NCBI GenBank assembly: GCA_013138965.1 | Contig: WTBT01000039.1 | Coordinates: forward strand, 1 to 49,127 | DNA length: 49,127 nt | From: Candidatus Aegiribacteria sp. | GTDB lineage: Bacteria > Fermentibacterota > Fermentibacteria > Fermentibacterales > JCC-6 | Direction of reading: 5' to 3' | Program-made: the position numbers and the translations under genes | Notes under the pieces: model-generated | Databases searched by the model: none | The model's input: the letters and a program-made list of their open reading frames with translations, nothing else | Told to the model about the DNA's origin: nothing | Shown: positions 1 to 8,135 of the stretch, piece after piece | Layout: every line of letters starts with the position of its first letter | Position numbering within the stretch: the stretch's first letter is position 1

Positions 1-125
1 TTCAGAGCCCCTGCGGCGTTACGGATTCAGTTACATAGCGTTGCTATGCGCCCTCATCCGCGCCTTGCAGGAACTCAGAATAACGGCGCATTATATCGAC
101 ACTTAATACCTGACAGAGTACTAGC
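1..125 (-). repeat. MITE-like structured repeat, copy 1 (cut by window edge)
   Basis: This stretch is the reverse complement of the repeat at 7967-8130, with roughly 85% identity by eye. Its right end (about 106-123) matches the terminal inverted repeat of the other copy; its left end lies outside the window. It folds into a long hairpin: CTGC 11-14 with GCAG 67-70, GGCG 15-18 with CGCC 61-64, CGGAT 22-26 with ATCCG 56-60, and CATAGC 34-39 with GCTATG 43-48. It has no coding capacity. It resembles a non-autonomous element, but no transposase with matching ends is visible here. Confidence 0.8.
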
Positions 126-140
126 CGTGTAACATGCATA

Positions 141-329
141 TTGTCTGTTGCTAAAGGTTTGATTCGGGGAGTGTTTGTAGCTGATGAGTGGCATAAAGAA
201 AGTAATTCACAAAGAAAATTCTTCGATGGTCGTCAAGCTCCCTTAGAACACCTGCAGTTTATCGGGAAATCGGTAGCACACATGTTTAAGAAAGGTGGGC
301 AGAATCCAATAAGATATTACAAAGCATGA
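141..329 (+). CDS. Doubtful small ORF
   Basis: A 62-codon frame starting at TTG 141, ending ...NPIRYYKA. I recognise no family. It starts 16 bases after the MITE-like repeat and has no good ribosome binding site, so it may be the tail of a gene cut by the repeat or a chance frame. The 83 bases after it, up to the toxin gene, show nothing. Confidence 0.2.
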   Translation: MSVAKGLIRGVFVADEWHKESNSQRKFFDGRQAPLEHLQFIGKSVAHMFKKGGQNPIRYYKA

Positions 330-412
330 TAATAGACGTAAAATAGCAATAGAGCATAATACTCTTGAGGAGGGTTCACTCTCAATATGGAGTGATGTTT
401 TTATTCATATGC

Positions 413-667
413 TTAATCTCCGTAATGCGTCCTGGCCCGAATAAGCAGAACTATCAATTCATCATCATGGATAGAGTAGACGATTCTATCTTTATGACTT
501 AAACGAAGCGACCAGTATCCTTTCAAATCACCAACGAGGGGTTTTCCACAGTAGGGATCAACTGCCAGGTGTTTTCGCAGGATATCTTTAAGTTTTGATT
601 GCAGTTTCGGAGTGAGTTTCTTGATATCCTTTGCTGCCTGCCGCGTGAAACGGATGGTGTACGTCAC
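413..667 (-). CDS. RelE/ParE superfamily toxin, Txe/YoeB type
   Basis: An 84-residue toxin of the RelE/ParE fold, the size expected for the family. The signature is in the second half: the KGYWSLRLSHKDRIVYSI stretch at about 49-66 and the C-terminal RARTHYGD. Txe/YoeB proteins of this kind cut mRNA on the ribosome and are neutralised by a Phd/YefM antitoxin. The ATG (667-665) overlaps the antitoxin stop by four bases, so the two are translationally coupled, antitoxin first. Family membership is clear; mRNA cleavage is inferred from the family, not visible in the sequence. Confidence 0.85.
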   Translation of the reverse strand: MTYTIRFTRQAAKDIKKLTPKLQSKLKDILRKHLAVDPYCGKPLVGDLKGYWSLRLSHKDRIVYSIHDDELIVLLIRARTHYGD

Positions 668-924
668 TGCTTCTCTCCAAAGACTTCTTCGAAGGAGAGA
701 GTATCACCTGCTTCCGCTTCTTTTCTGGAGGTTTTGAACCCCTCTCTGAAAGAGGGAGAGGATAGTAACTCAAGCGTTTCCTGAATGCTGTCATATTCGG
801 ATTCTGACATAAGAACAGCATCACCGTTTTTGTATCTGATGTGATATATCTCATGATTCTCGCTTGCACTCTTTAGCAGCTTAAATAAACTTTTGCGAGC
901 GTCTGTTGCCGTTAATGTCCTCAT
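664..924 (-). CDS. Phd/YefM-family antitoxin
   Basis: An 86-residue antitoxin beginning MRTLTATDARKSLFKLL, the typical YefM/Phd N-terminal DNA-binding domain, followed by an acidic toxin-binding tail (residues about 55-86). I chose ATG 924 over a longer upstream frame because GGAGG lies 8 bases before it and because a consensus promoter sits inside the longer frame. It should bind and silence the downstream toxin and repress the shared promoter at 940-990. The pair lies next to insertion-sequence debris, a common setting for such modules. Confidence 0.85.
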   Translation of the reverse strand: MRTLTATDARKSLFKLLKSASENHEIYHIRYKNGDAVLMSESEYDSIQETLELLSSPSFREGFKTSRKEAEAGDTLSFEEVFGEKQ

Positions 925-939
925 ATTGAAACCTCCATA

Positions 940-990
940 TGTACAACTTATGGTACACCTCATTATACGTTCAATTCCCAGTAATGTCAA
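940..990 (-). promoter_or_regulatory. Toxin-antitoxin promoter with TGTACA operator
   Basis: On the minus strand TTGACA (990-985) and TATAAT (967-962) are separated by exactly 17 bases, a full consensus sigma-70-type promoter. Just downstream are TGTACC (957-952) and TGTACA (945-940), which make an inverted repeat TGTAC-N8-GTACA over the expected transcription start. TGTACA cores are the known YefM recognition element in enterobacteria, so autorepression is likely. The ribosome binding site of the antitoxin follows directly. Confidence 0.8.
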
Positions 991-1099
991 TTTGAACTCA
1001 GGATTCCTTTCACCTGGTTTGATATACACTCAAAATCTGCTGGTATCTCTCAGATTATGATCAATTTGCAGGCGATTGATCGCTGCAGAATTTTGAGAA

Positions 1100-1884
1100 T
1101 TGCTTCTCCTATGGACGTATGAAGCATCTATCTGCTTCTGGAAAGAATTATGCAACTCATATTCCATAATGTTGCATGGGAGGTTGGCAATGGTTGAAAA
1201 CAATGCTTGTTACAGGGACAATTTTGAATACCTGGAGGATATATGCGATTATCTGTCTGCAGATGTCCGGATAGCGGAGGCTGACACCTGCCGGGACAGG
1301 AAAGGTAATTGCTATGCCATGCCTGAAATAGAAGCCGCAGATATTGAAGGGATTGAAAAGCTCTTTACCAGTCTTGTCTTCAAGATGCTGCTTGCAGAGG
1401 GAATGATCTCCGCGGAGCTGGTGGAGAACATGCGTTCCTGGAAGCACAGCGGCTTCAGCGTTCACTGCGGTACTCCCATACAGGCTGATGAAACGGATTC
1501 TCGCAAGACCCTCAGCGAATACATATCAAGGGCGCCTTTCTCCCTTGAACGGATGAGCTTCAATGAAGGTTCGGACACTGTACTTTGAGGAAACTGCTTC
1601 TTCGCTGAAAGATCGTTCCTCATACTCCGGACGTAGAAGACAACTGTGGGCTGTGCTTCTGAAAAAGGTCTGGAATGTCAATGCATTGAAATGCCCGAAG
1701 TGTGGAGGAGAGATGAAAGTCATCTCCTTCATCGAGCAGCCGTTTGGCATCAGGCGCATCCTGAAACACCTTGATCTCTGGGAAGTATTCCAGACCTCCG
1801 CCTGAGCCGCTGGAAATGGTATGTGAACCCGATGCGGATTACATTCCATGGCAGGACGATGTGCCGGAGATAGAGGTTGGATAA
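1100..1884 (+). pseudogene. IS91-family transposase remnant, frameshifted
   Basis: Three reading frames together give the C-terminal half of an IS91/IS801-type (Y2) transposase. The first (to about 1585) carries FKMLLAEGMISAELVENMRSW and HSGFSVHCG. The second (about 1563-1803) carries the zinc-knuckle-like CPKCGGEMKVI and a KHLDLWE segment. The third, shifted near 1785, ends DYIPWQDDVPEIEVG with TAA at 1882. The N-terminal catalytic domain is absent, and a segment appears deleted near 1600. A second remnant at 36730-36885 keeps the last part in one frame and shows that copy 1 has one extra base near 1785. The gene is dead. Confidence 0.8.
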
Positions 1885-2271
1885 TAATTCACGAATCTGA
1901 CTTCAGGGGGAACGTACATCCTGACACCGAGTCTCCAGTGCACATCTGCATGCAAACGATCTTTGACCGCGGATCTTTCGGGCGGTATGGTCAGTTTCAG
2001 GCAGGAATCGGAGGTTTATCGGGAAGGATGAGTTGCTTTAATTGTATGTCATTAGTCATTGTCGGGAATCATTAGGGATTCAAGTATCTCTTCCCCGTCC
2101 ATCCAGGGATTATACGATACGCTTAATGTGGTCAGGCATAACTCCTGAATATTCATGGAGTCGCTGCCATTTACTTCAATATGTATCATTGACACGCAGG
2201 CAAGCCAGAAAGATAGTTAAATTGATTATTCATTCGGGCCATTCAATATCAACGAAAAGGAGTACTCGGAA
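1885..2271 (+). other. Non-coding stretch: IS91-type 3' flank, then nothing recognised
   Basis: The first 55 or so bases (to about 1940) are similar to the region next to the second IS91-family remnant (complement of 36672-36729), so they are the 3' flank of that element. The remainder up to the C25 peptidase shows no gene, tRNA or convincing terminator. A ribosome binding site (AAAAGGAG) sits just before 2272. Confidence 0.5.
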
Positions 2272-4566
2272 ATGAAACTTTTCACACTGCTGATAGTGCT
2301 TTTCGCTGCGACGTTCGCATCGGGAGAAATCGTCTATCGCTCCCCTGCCCCGGTTGAAGATGTTCTTCTTGTTGAATCCATGGACAACAGCAAGCTGATC
2401 GAATTCAATCTCTCCGCCCTGGAACGCGTCGAGATCGAACTGGAAGACTTCGGGGCCGGCAGCGTGTTCCGCATACCTTCCGACGGCTGTTATCTTGCCG
2501 CGCTCGGATCTCCTGATCTGCCGGTTATACGAAGAATGGTTCTTATACCTTCATCGGGCAACATTGAGCTTGAAATAGTAAGTGAAGAGAGCCGGTACCT
2601 GGGTAAGTACAACGTCGCGCCATTTCAGCAGCCTCCTACATATTCGGCGGGGGTGCCTTCCCCATACAGCATCAACAGCTCCATTTACGGTAGTTCGCAG
2701 ATATTTCCCGCCAGTTCAGTTGAGCTGGAATCCATAAATATTCTCAGGGATATCCGCGTAGCCTGGATACGTTACAATCCTGTAAGGATGAATCCTGTAA
2801 CCGGAGATGTTTCCATTGTTACTTCGGTTGTGGTAAATGTTAAGGGTATCGGCGGCAGCGGAGAGAACGAACTGGCAAGATCCCCCCAGGGATATACCAG
2901 AAGTTTTCTGAGCCTTTACGATGAGGTAATCGGTTTTGATACGGTGAGGGATACCGACGTTGTTGATGGAAGTTACGTGTTCATCGGCACGCAGGCATCC
3001 ATAGACAAGATCACCGATCTTATCAGCTGGAAAAAGCAGAAGGGTTACAATGTTGTAATAGGTCTGGTGCCCACTATAGGAGCTACATCCGCCGCTATAG
3101 ACACATGGCTTGAGACTGCCTATAACACCTGGCCCAACAAACCGGAGTACATCATGCTGGTGGGTGACCAGACTGTCGTGCCGACTCCGCACCATACGGG
3201 CCCGACTTCCGACACTCATGCCGCGGATAACAAGTATGCCGTTGTCGGTTCGGGAGCTATCCCTTCGATGAATATCGGAAGAATCTGCGGCAACCACATA
3301 GATGACCTTGAGTATATCGCCTGGAAGATAGTGCAGCATGAAAAGAATCCTTACCAGCCTGCGGGAAGCAACTGGTTCATGAAGGCTTTCAGCATGGCAT
3401 GCCCCACCCAACCGGTGGCTGCAGCTTACGAAGCACTCATGCTTCATCAATTTTTCCAGGCCAATGGCATGGAATCCACATTCTACTGCGATGCTCTCGG
3501 AGGTGTTAGTCCGACACGGGCGCAGATCATCGCCGATATCAATGATGGCCGTCAGGTAATCAGCTACATAGGACACGGCCTTCATGACCGATGGGTCACA
3601 TCAGGGTTCAGCAATACGGACATAGCAGCCCTTACGAACGGCAGAAAGATGCCATGGGTATTGACCGTAGGCTGCCAGAACGGAGAATTCGACAACTATT
3701 ACTGCTTCTGCGAAGCATTCCTTTCCGAGGGAACAATAGCCGAGCCCAAGGGAGCTATTGCCATAATGGGTTCAACTACGAATTCATGGATAGGGCCGTC
3801 TGACACACTCCAGATACATACATACAGGGGTTACTTCACGGAGAATCTCCATAATCTCGGAGCAGCGCATGCCTGGGGTAAAGCCAGGTGCAACCAGTAT
3901 TTCGGCAATAACTATGGCGCTGACCAGATAATGATGGCAACTCTGTTCGGAGACCCGGAAACAGACATATACAACGATACAGCCCCCCTGACCGCGCTTA
4001 CGAACACCCATAATGCCATCATTCCGGTAGGAACCTTCCAGGTAACAGTTACCGATCCTACGAAAGCTCCTGTCCAGGGAGCGCTTGTTGCCGCCTATTA
4101 CGCTGATACGGATACACTGCTTGATTCGGGTTACTCCAACGCATCCGGTGTTGTTGATCTTAACATTCCGACCATCCCCGGAGGTAATGCCGTAACGATC
4201 ACATCAACGGCACACAACAGGTATCCCGCCATAACCTCAGCTACCCCGTCTGTTGGAATCGGAGAGGATCCCTCCGGGAATGTATCCTCTTTCTTCCTGA
4301 ACAGTCCGGTACCCAACCCGGTTACAGCGATGGCATCGATTGAATTTGGCATACCGATGGCTGGTGAAACTGAATTAGCCGTATACGATCTGTCAGGCAG
4401 AATAGTCACATCCCTTGAAACCGGTGAACTTGAGGCCGGAACACACTCGTTCTCCTGGAACGCGACATCAGACAGTGGTGATCCAGTTCCGAACGGCATG
4501 TATTTCATGAAACTCACGGCGCCATCGGCTGGTACAGTTACCAGGTCGTTCCTTGTGCTGAGATAG
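2272..4566 (+). CDS. Secreted C25 (gingipain-like) cysteine peptidase with C-terminal sorting/FlgD-like domain
   Basis: A 764-residue exported protease. Residues 1-18 are a signal peptide ending FASG. About 25-200 is a propeptide-like region and about 230-560 the peptidase C25 catalytic domain. The catalytic His is in SYIGHG (H435) and the nucleophile in LTVGCQNG (C468), the order expected for gingipains. Residues about 590-660 look like an Ig-like/carboxypeptidase-regulatory repeat. The last 85 (from about 680) match the type A sorting / FlgD-Ig module: NPV, then YDLSGR, GxHxFxW and NGMYFMKL. Such domains direct proteins through the type IX system in Bacteroidota; a PorV-like protein is at 14261. 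It stands alone between IS debris and a convergent gene, with an AAAAGGAG ribosome site. Confidence 0.88.
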   Translation: MKLFTLLIVLFAATFASGEIVYRSPAPVEDVLLVESMDNSKLIEFNLSALERVEIELEDFGAGSVFRIPSDGCYLAALGSPDLPVIRRMVLIPSSGNIELEIVSEESRYLGKYNVAPFQQPPTYSAGVPSPYSINSSIYGSSQIFPASSVELESINILRDIRVAWIRYNPVRMNPVTGDVSIVTSVVVNVKGIGGSGENELARSPQGYTRSFLSLYDEVIGFDTVRDTDVVDGSYVFIGTQASIDKITDLISWKKQKGYNVVIGLVPTIGATSAAIDTWLETAYNTWPNKPEYIMLVGDQTVVPTPHHTGPTSDTHAADNKYAVVGSGAIPSMNIGRICGNHIDDLEYIAWKIVQHEKNPYQPAGSNWFMKAFSMACPTQPVAAAYEALMLHQFFQANGMESTFYCDALGGVSPTRAQIIADINDGRQVISYIGHGLHDRWVTSGFSNTDIAALTNGRKMPWVLTVGCQNGEFDNYYCFCEAFLSEGTIAEPKGAIAIMGSTTNSWIGPSDTLQIHTYRGYFTENLHNLGAAHAWGKARCNQYFGNNYGADQIMMATLFGDPETDIYNDTAPLTALTNTHNAIIPVGTFQVTVTDPTKAPVQGALVAAYYADTDTLLDSGYSNASGVVDLNIPTIPGGNAVTITSTAHNRYPAITSATPSVGIGEDPSGNVSSFFLNSPVPNPVTAMASIEFGIPMAGETELAVYDLSGRIVTSLETGELEAGTHSFSWNATSDSGDPVPNGMYFMKLTAPSAGTVTRSFLVLR

Positions 4567-4579
4567 AAGAAAGAAAGAA

Positions 4580-4609
4580 TGCAGGGGGAGCTTCCTCTCT
4601 CTCCCTGCA
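4580..4609. terminator. Hairpin terminator between convergent genes
   Basis: Arms TGCAGGG (4580-4586) and CCCTGCA (4603-4609), extended by further G-C pairs, form a strong hairpin between two convergent genes. On the minus strand it is followed by a T-rich run (ATTCTTTCTTTCTT), so it best terminates the HAD/DUF89 operon. On the plus strand it may help end the peptidase transcript. Confidence 0.65.
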
Positions 4610-4634
4610 CCCTTCTGTCGCATAAATAAGCAAT

Positions 4635-5516
4635 CTATACGGGCCAGCAGTCCCCCTCGGACAGTTGGCCCGTTTTCAGCAGCCATAATCTGGCGGCTTC
4701 GGCAACTCCGCCCTCGTTCATGGAAGGCACCTCCCGGAAACGTGTTCTGAGATGCTCGGGTGAATTCTCCACTACAAAGGCGTGGCCGGCCCATTCCAGC
4801 AGATCATGATCGTTGTAATCGTTTCCCACAGCTGCCGCATCACTGCCCGAGAGGCCGAACCTGGCCGCCAGCCACTCAACACCCGAACTTTTCGATACCC
4901 CCGCGGGGAATACTTCCGCCCATAGTGATTCGCCATCAAGTGGTGAAGTTGTTCTGAGAATGTTGTAGGATCCTCCCAGTGATTCGGTCACTTCCGCAAT
5001 AACCCCGTCCTGTCTGCCGGGGGGAACGATGATGACAATCTGGGTTGAAACACTATTCTCATCACCTTTCTGTATTGGCCTGCAGTAACCCGAATAGAGA
5101 GCTATACGTCTCTCCATATCAGGGTTGGAACCGGAGCTGTAACTGTAGTTGAATACGTGGTTCCGGGGGAATTTTCCCTGAACGCAGAAATCGTAACCTG
5201 AATTGCTGAGCCAGTTCACCGCGCGTGAAGTGAGAGCTTCATTCGCAGATGCCGTCCAGAGGAATTCGCCTGTTCGGTAATCCTGTATTCCAGCGCCGCT
5301 GGAAAGAACAAGGTAATCAACCGGAAGGCTCCTCTCCCCCATCATCCTGTCGAACGAGAAGGGTGATCTTCCGGTTGCGATGACCCTGATGATATTCATC
5401 CGGCCAAGGCATTCAAGAGCCAGAATATCCTCCCTATGGAAATCCCTGCCGGGCATATGCAGCGTCCCGTCGAAATCAGTGGCAAATATCCCTACAGGTG
5501 CCGCGTCTCTAACCAT
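4635..5516 (-). CDS. Cof-type HAD-superfamily phosphatase
   Basis: A 293-residue HAD hydrolase of the Cof/sucrose-phosphatase type. Motif I is DFDGTL (14-19, nucleophile Asp14), motif II lies in VIATGRS (about 45-51), and motif IV is GNDYNDHDLLEWAG near residue 237, followed by the typical ENSPEHLR. The C2-type cap lies between. The substrate cannot be told from sequence; relatives act on sugar phosphates and similar small phosphates. It starts 5 bases after the DUF89 gene stops, so both are co-transcribed. Confidence 0.85.
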   Translation of the reverse strand: MVRDAAPVGIFATDFDGTLHMPGRDFHREDILALECLGRMNIIRVIATGRSPFSFDRMMGERSLPVDYLVLSSGAGIQDYRTGEFLWTASANEALTSRAVNWLSNSGYDFCVQGKFPRNHVFNYSYSSGSNPDMERRIALYSGYCRPIQKGDENSVSTQIVIIVPPGRQDGVIAEVTESLGGSYNILRTTSPLDGESLWAEVFPAGVSKSSGVEWLAARFGLSGSDAAAVGNDYNDHDLLEWAGHAFVVENSPEHLRTRFREVPSMNEGGVAEAARLWLLKTGQLSEGDCWPV

Positions 5517-5521
5517 GATAT

Positions 5522-6382
5522 TTACCTGCTACTGCTTTTAAGCAGAACAAGGCTTCCAACGGGAAATCCTGAATGTTCCGCTACCAGGTTGCACTTCACC
5601 CTGAAAAGAAAAAAGATATTGGCATCAGATGACGATAGTGATTCGAAGTTCCCCTGCCCCTTTGCTATTATCAGATCAGCTTCCCCGAATTTCGTTACAA
5701 ATTCCGGAGAGCAGTCGCTTAATACGGTTGCTGGAGCTCCAGATCCGTTATCGATAATCCTGACAACCCTGTCCAGGCCTGCTTCTTTAGCATCATCGAC
5801 TGTGGCATCATTTATTGCCGGGGCTCCCCTTACTGCTGCTGTAATCTTCTCGCTGGCAAACTGTTCAAGGAATATCCTGTCGAACACCGTTTCACCCGCA
5901 TTATCGGCAAGGTACAGTACACTGTCAGCTTTATCGATTTCCATTTTAAGCTGCAGAGGATCGACACCTTCCAGCGGCTCAAGCATAGCCTCACTGAGGA
6001 TGCTGGAAATATCTTCATCCGATACCTCTCCCCTGACACCAAGGTCGATGATGTTCCCTGCGATTGCCAGCCTCAATCCGGCCACGAACGGATCAGCGGC
6101 TTCACTCACGATCTTATCCATTTCAGGAAGCATCGAAAGTGCCGCTGCAGTATGCAATGATTTCACTTCCCTGTAGGGGTCTTCAATTCCAGTCATGGAT
6201 TTCACTATTCTGCCGATTCCGTGGGCGATTTCAGGGGGTGATCTATCAAGATTTGTTTCAGACATATAGGCAAGGCAGCTTCTCATAATTTTCTTCTGCA
6301 TTGAAGAATCGTCTGTTGATATGATCGCGACTTCCCTTGCCTGACGCACAAGGCATGGAAGGCACTCCAGTTCGGCTATCAT
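5522..6382 (-). CDS. DUF89/ARMT1-family metal-dependent phosphatase
   Basis: A 286-residue protein of the DUF89 family (damage-control phosphatases). Visible motifs are the N-terminal CLPCLVRQA at about 7-15, the metal-site DNAGE in the middle, and GQGNFESL near the C-terminus. Family members dephosphorylate damaged or excess sugar and nucleotide phosphates. I start at ATG 6382, preceded by TGGAG 8 bases upstream; the longer upstream frame has no family similarity. It leads a two-gene operon with the Cof-type phosphatase. Confidence 0.85.
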   Translation of the reverse strand: MIAELECLPCLVRQAREVAIISTDDSSMQKKIMRSCLAYMSETNLDRSPPEIAHGIGRIVKSMTGIEDPYREVKSLHTAAALSMLPEMDKIVSEAADPFVAGLRLAIAGNIIDLGVRGEVSDEDISSILSEAMLEPLEGVDPLQLKMEIDKADSVLYLADNAGETVFDRIFLEQFASEKITAAVRGAPAINDATVDDAKEAGLDRVVRIIDNGSGAPATVLSDCSPEFVTKFGEADLIIAKGQGNFESLSSSDANIFFLFRVKCNLVAEHSGFPVGSLVLLKSSSR

Positions 6383-6514
6383 ATTTGATCTCCATTCCAA
6401 TATTATTAGCGCGATATTGGGAAAAATAATCAATTCTGCGGAGGTCTGCAGTTTGGGTATATTGCTGCTTCCTGTAATATCCAGAAAGGGTGTATTCTGA
6501 AGATAACAAAAACA

Positions 6515-7147
6515 GTGATATTCGACCTTGATGGAACCCTCCACTACACGGAGAAGGCGCTTGTTCCGGCAATTCAAATGGCAATGGAAGACCTTGGTTT
6601 TCCGCCTGCTGCCCCGGAAAGTATCAATGCCCTGTACGGTGAACCGCTGGAAGTCTTCTGTCAGAAGCTCATGAACAGCAATGATGAGACATACCGGAAA
6701 TTCCGCAGTGGTATACACAGATATCAGAAGATTACTCTTCCTGAGAGAGGGGAACTCTATCCGGGAACCCGTGAAATGCTGTCTGATCTGAAGGAAATGG
6801 GTTTCAATCTTGCAGTCTGTTCAAATGCAGGCATGGTTTACATTGAACTTGTCACCGATTCCCTGGGAATTGCGGATATGTTCACTCTGCTCGAAGGCAG
6901 GGACGGCCAGGCTTCCAAAACCCGCAGGATAGGAAGCATCATGAGCAGCACAGGCAGTTCATTTACTGTTATGGTGGGCGACAGGTACCATGACATTGAA
7001 GGTGCTGCGGAGAACTCCATTCTTTCAATAGGATGCCTCTACGGTTACGGCAAGCCATCAGAAATGCAGAAGGCAGATTTCACCGTCAGCAGTCCTGCTG
7101 AAATTGTTAGTATCGTCAGGAACCTTACGGAGAAACTTCCAGGCTGA
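6515..7147 (+). CDS. HAD-superfamily phosphatase, phosphoglycolate phosphatase-like
   Basis: A protein of about 210 residues with HAD motifs FDLDGTL (nucleophile Asp near residue 4), CSNAG (motif II, about 106-110), a conserved Lys near 135, and GDRYHDIEGA (motif IV, about 154-163). The small alpha-helical cap lies between motifs I and II, as in phosphoglycolate phosphatases; the substrate is unknown. The GTG start at 6515 leaves only two residues before the motif. The frame stays open upstream and gives ILKITKTVIFDLDG, a more usual N-terminus, so translation may begin at ATT 6494 or CTG 6497 behind AAAGGG. Its 3' end overlaps the convergent lipoprotein gene by 23 bases. Confidence 0.8.
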   Translation: MIFDLDGTLHYTEKALVPAIQMAMEDLGFPPAAPESINALYGEPLEVFCQKLMNSNDETYRKFRSGIHRYQKITLPERGELYPGTREMLSDLKEMGFNLAVCSNAGMVYIELVTDSLGIADMFTLLEGRDGQASKTRRIGSIMSSTGSSFTVMVGDRYHDIEGAAENSILSIGCLYGYGKPSEMQKADFTVSSPAEIVSIVRNLTEKLPG

Positions 7148-7931
7148 CAGCCTTTACCCTGATGCTTCCATTGGATGTTCTGAGTGTTATGGAATTTCCG
7201 CCCACGCCCAGAGTTGCACTGCCGTCTGAATCATCGATGATGATATTACTGAAACCCTCACCGGTTACCGAAATAGAACCGTTGGAAGTATCCATCTCAA
7301 TATCGGCATCGAGCCCTGAATCAATCTCAATGTTGATTGCCCCATTGCTGGTTCGCAGTGTGATCCCCTCGAGAGGAATGCTGCTGATCTCTCCGCTTAT
7401 ACTTCCATTTGAAGAGGCAGCGTAAATCAGGCTACTGGCTGATACTGAAATGTTTCCGTTACTTGTTTCAGCACTTACTGAACCGCTGAAGTTCTCAAAG
7501 GAAATGTTGCCGTTACTGGTATGAGCCTGCGCGCTACCAGCACCACCGGTTATGACTATGGAGCCGTTAGATGTGTGCAGTTCACCAATTTCAGTACCAT
7601 ACGGAAGGCTGAGCTTCAGGCTTACCCCTACATTGGCGTATCTATCAAGCCTGTGTGCTTCAATACTGGTGATCATCCCGGATGTGACCTCTACTTCAGC
7701 TTTATCAAGTTCTTCCTCACTCCTGCTGGAAGTTCTGGTTATCTCGAGTATCAGTTCAGTACCTTCGCACCAGTCCACGGTAATCGAACCGTTGAATGTT
7801 GATACTGTAACCGTGCTGTTTGCTGGTATTGAATGTATTTCAGTTGTAACTGACACGTATCTTGCACATCCGGACAGCAGTAGAAAAAGTACAGCGGAAC
7901 AGAAACTTCCGATTGAAAAGAGTTTATTCAA
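7125..7931 (-). CDS. DUF4097-type putative adhesin lipoprotein
   Basis: A 268-residue predicted lipoprotein. The signal peptide ends in the lipobox LLSGC (Cys22), so the mature protein is anchored in a membrane. From about residue 40 onwards it is a right-handed beta-repeat of the DUF4097 type, with T/SSNGSI or SNGNI recurring roughly every 18-20 residues (seven or more times), which would stack as a ladder. The function of the family is unknown. The gene stands alone between a HAD gene and the MITE-like repeat. Confidence 0.8.
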   Translation of the reverse strand: MNKLFSIGSFCSAVLFLLLSGCARYVSVTTEIHSIPANSTVTVSTFNGSITVDWCEGTELILEITRTSSRSEEELDKAEVEVTSGMITSIEAHRLDRYANVGVSLKLSLPYGTEIGELHTSNGSIVITGGAGSAQAHTSNGNISFENFSGSVSAETSNGNISVSASSLIYAASSNGSISGEISSIPLEGITLRTSNGAINIEIDSGLDADIEMDTSNGSISVTGEGFSNIIIDDSDGSATLGVGGNSITLRTSNGSIRVKAVSLEVSP

Positions 7932-7966
7932 TTGCAGCCCCCTAATCCTGATTTTGATTTTGCGCT

Positions 7967-8130
7967 AGTATCCTGTCAGGCATTAAGTGTCGATATAATG
8001 CGCCGCTATTCTGAGTTCCTGCAAGGCACTGATGAATGCGCATAGTAGCGCTATGTAATTGAATCAGTAACGCAGCAGGGGCTCTGAAGAGCTAGCAGGA
8101 TGCGACAGCTATTGCCTGACAGGGTACTGA
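7967..8130. repeat. MITE-like structured repeat, copy 2 (complete)
   Basis: A 164-bp element with terminal inverted repeats of about 18 bases: AGTATCCTGTCAGGCATT at the left and its imperfect complement (8111-8130) at the right. The interior matches copy 1 at 1-125 in inverted orientation and folds the same way: CTGC 8019-8022 with GCAG 8075-8078, ACTGAT 8028-8033 with ATCAGT 8063-8068, CATAG 8041-8045 with CTATG 8051-8055. One stem pair differs between copies on both sides (CGGAT/ATCCG versus CTGAT/ATCAG), so pairing is kept. It ends 5 bases before the lexA stop codon. No target duplication is evident. Confidence 0.82.
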
Positions 8131-8135
8131 TCAGT

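Noticed and set aside
2716..3585. 289-codon minus-strand frame inside the C25 peptidase gene
   Set aside because: Shadow of the real gene: the plus strand has signal peptide, catalytic motifs and sorting domain, the minus frame has none.
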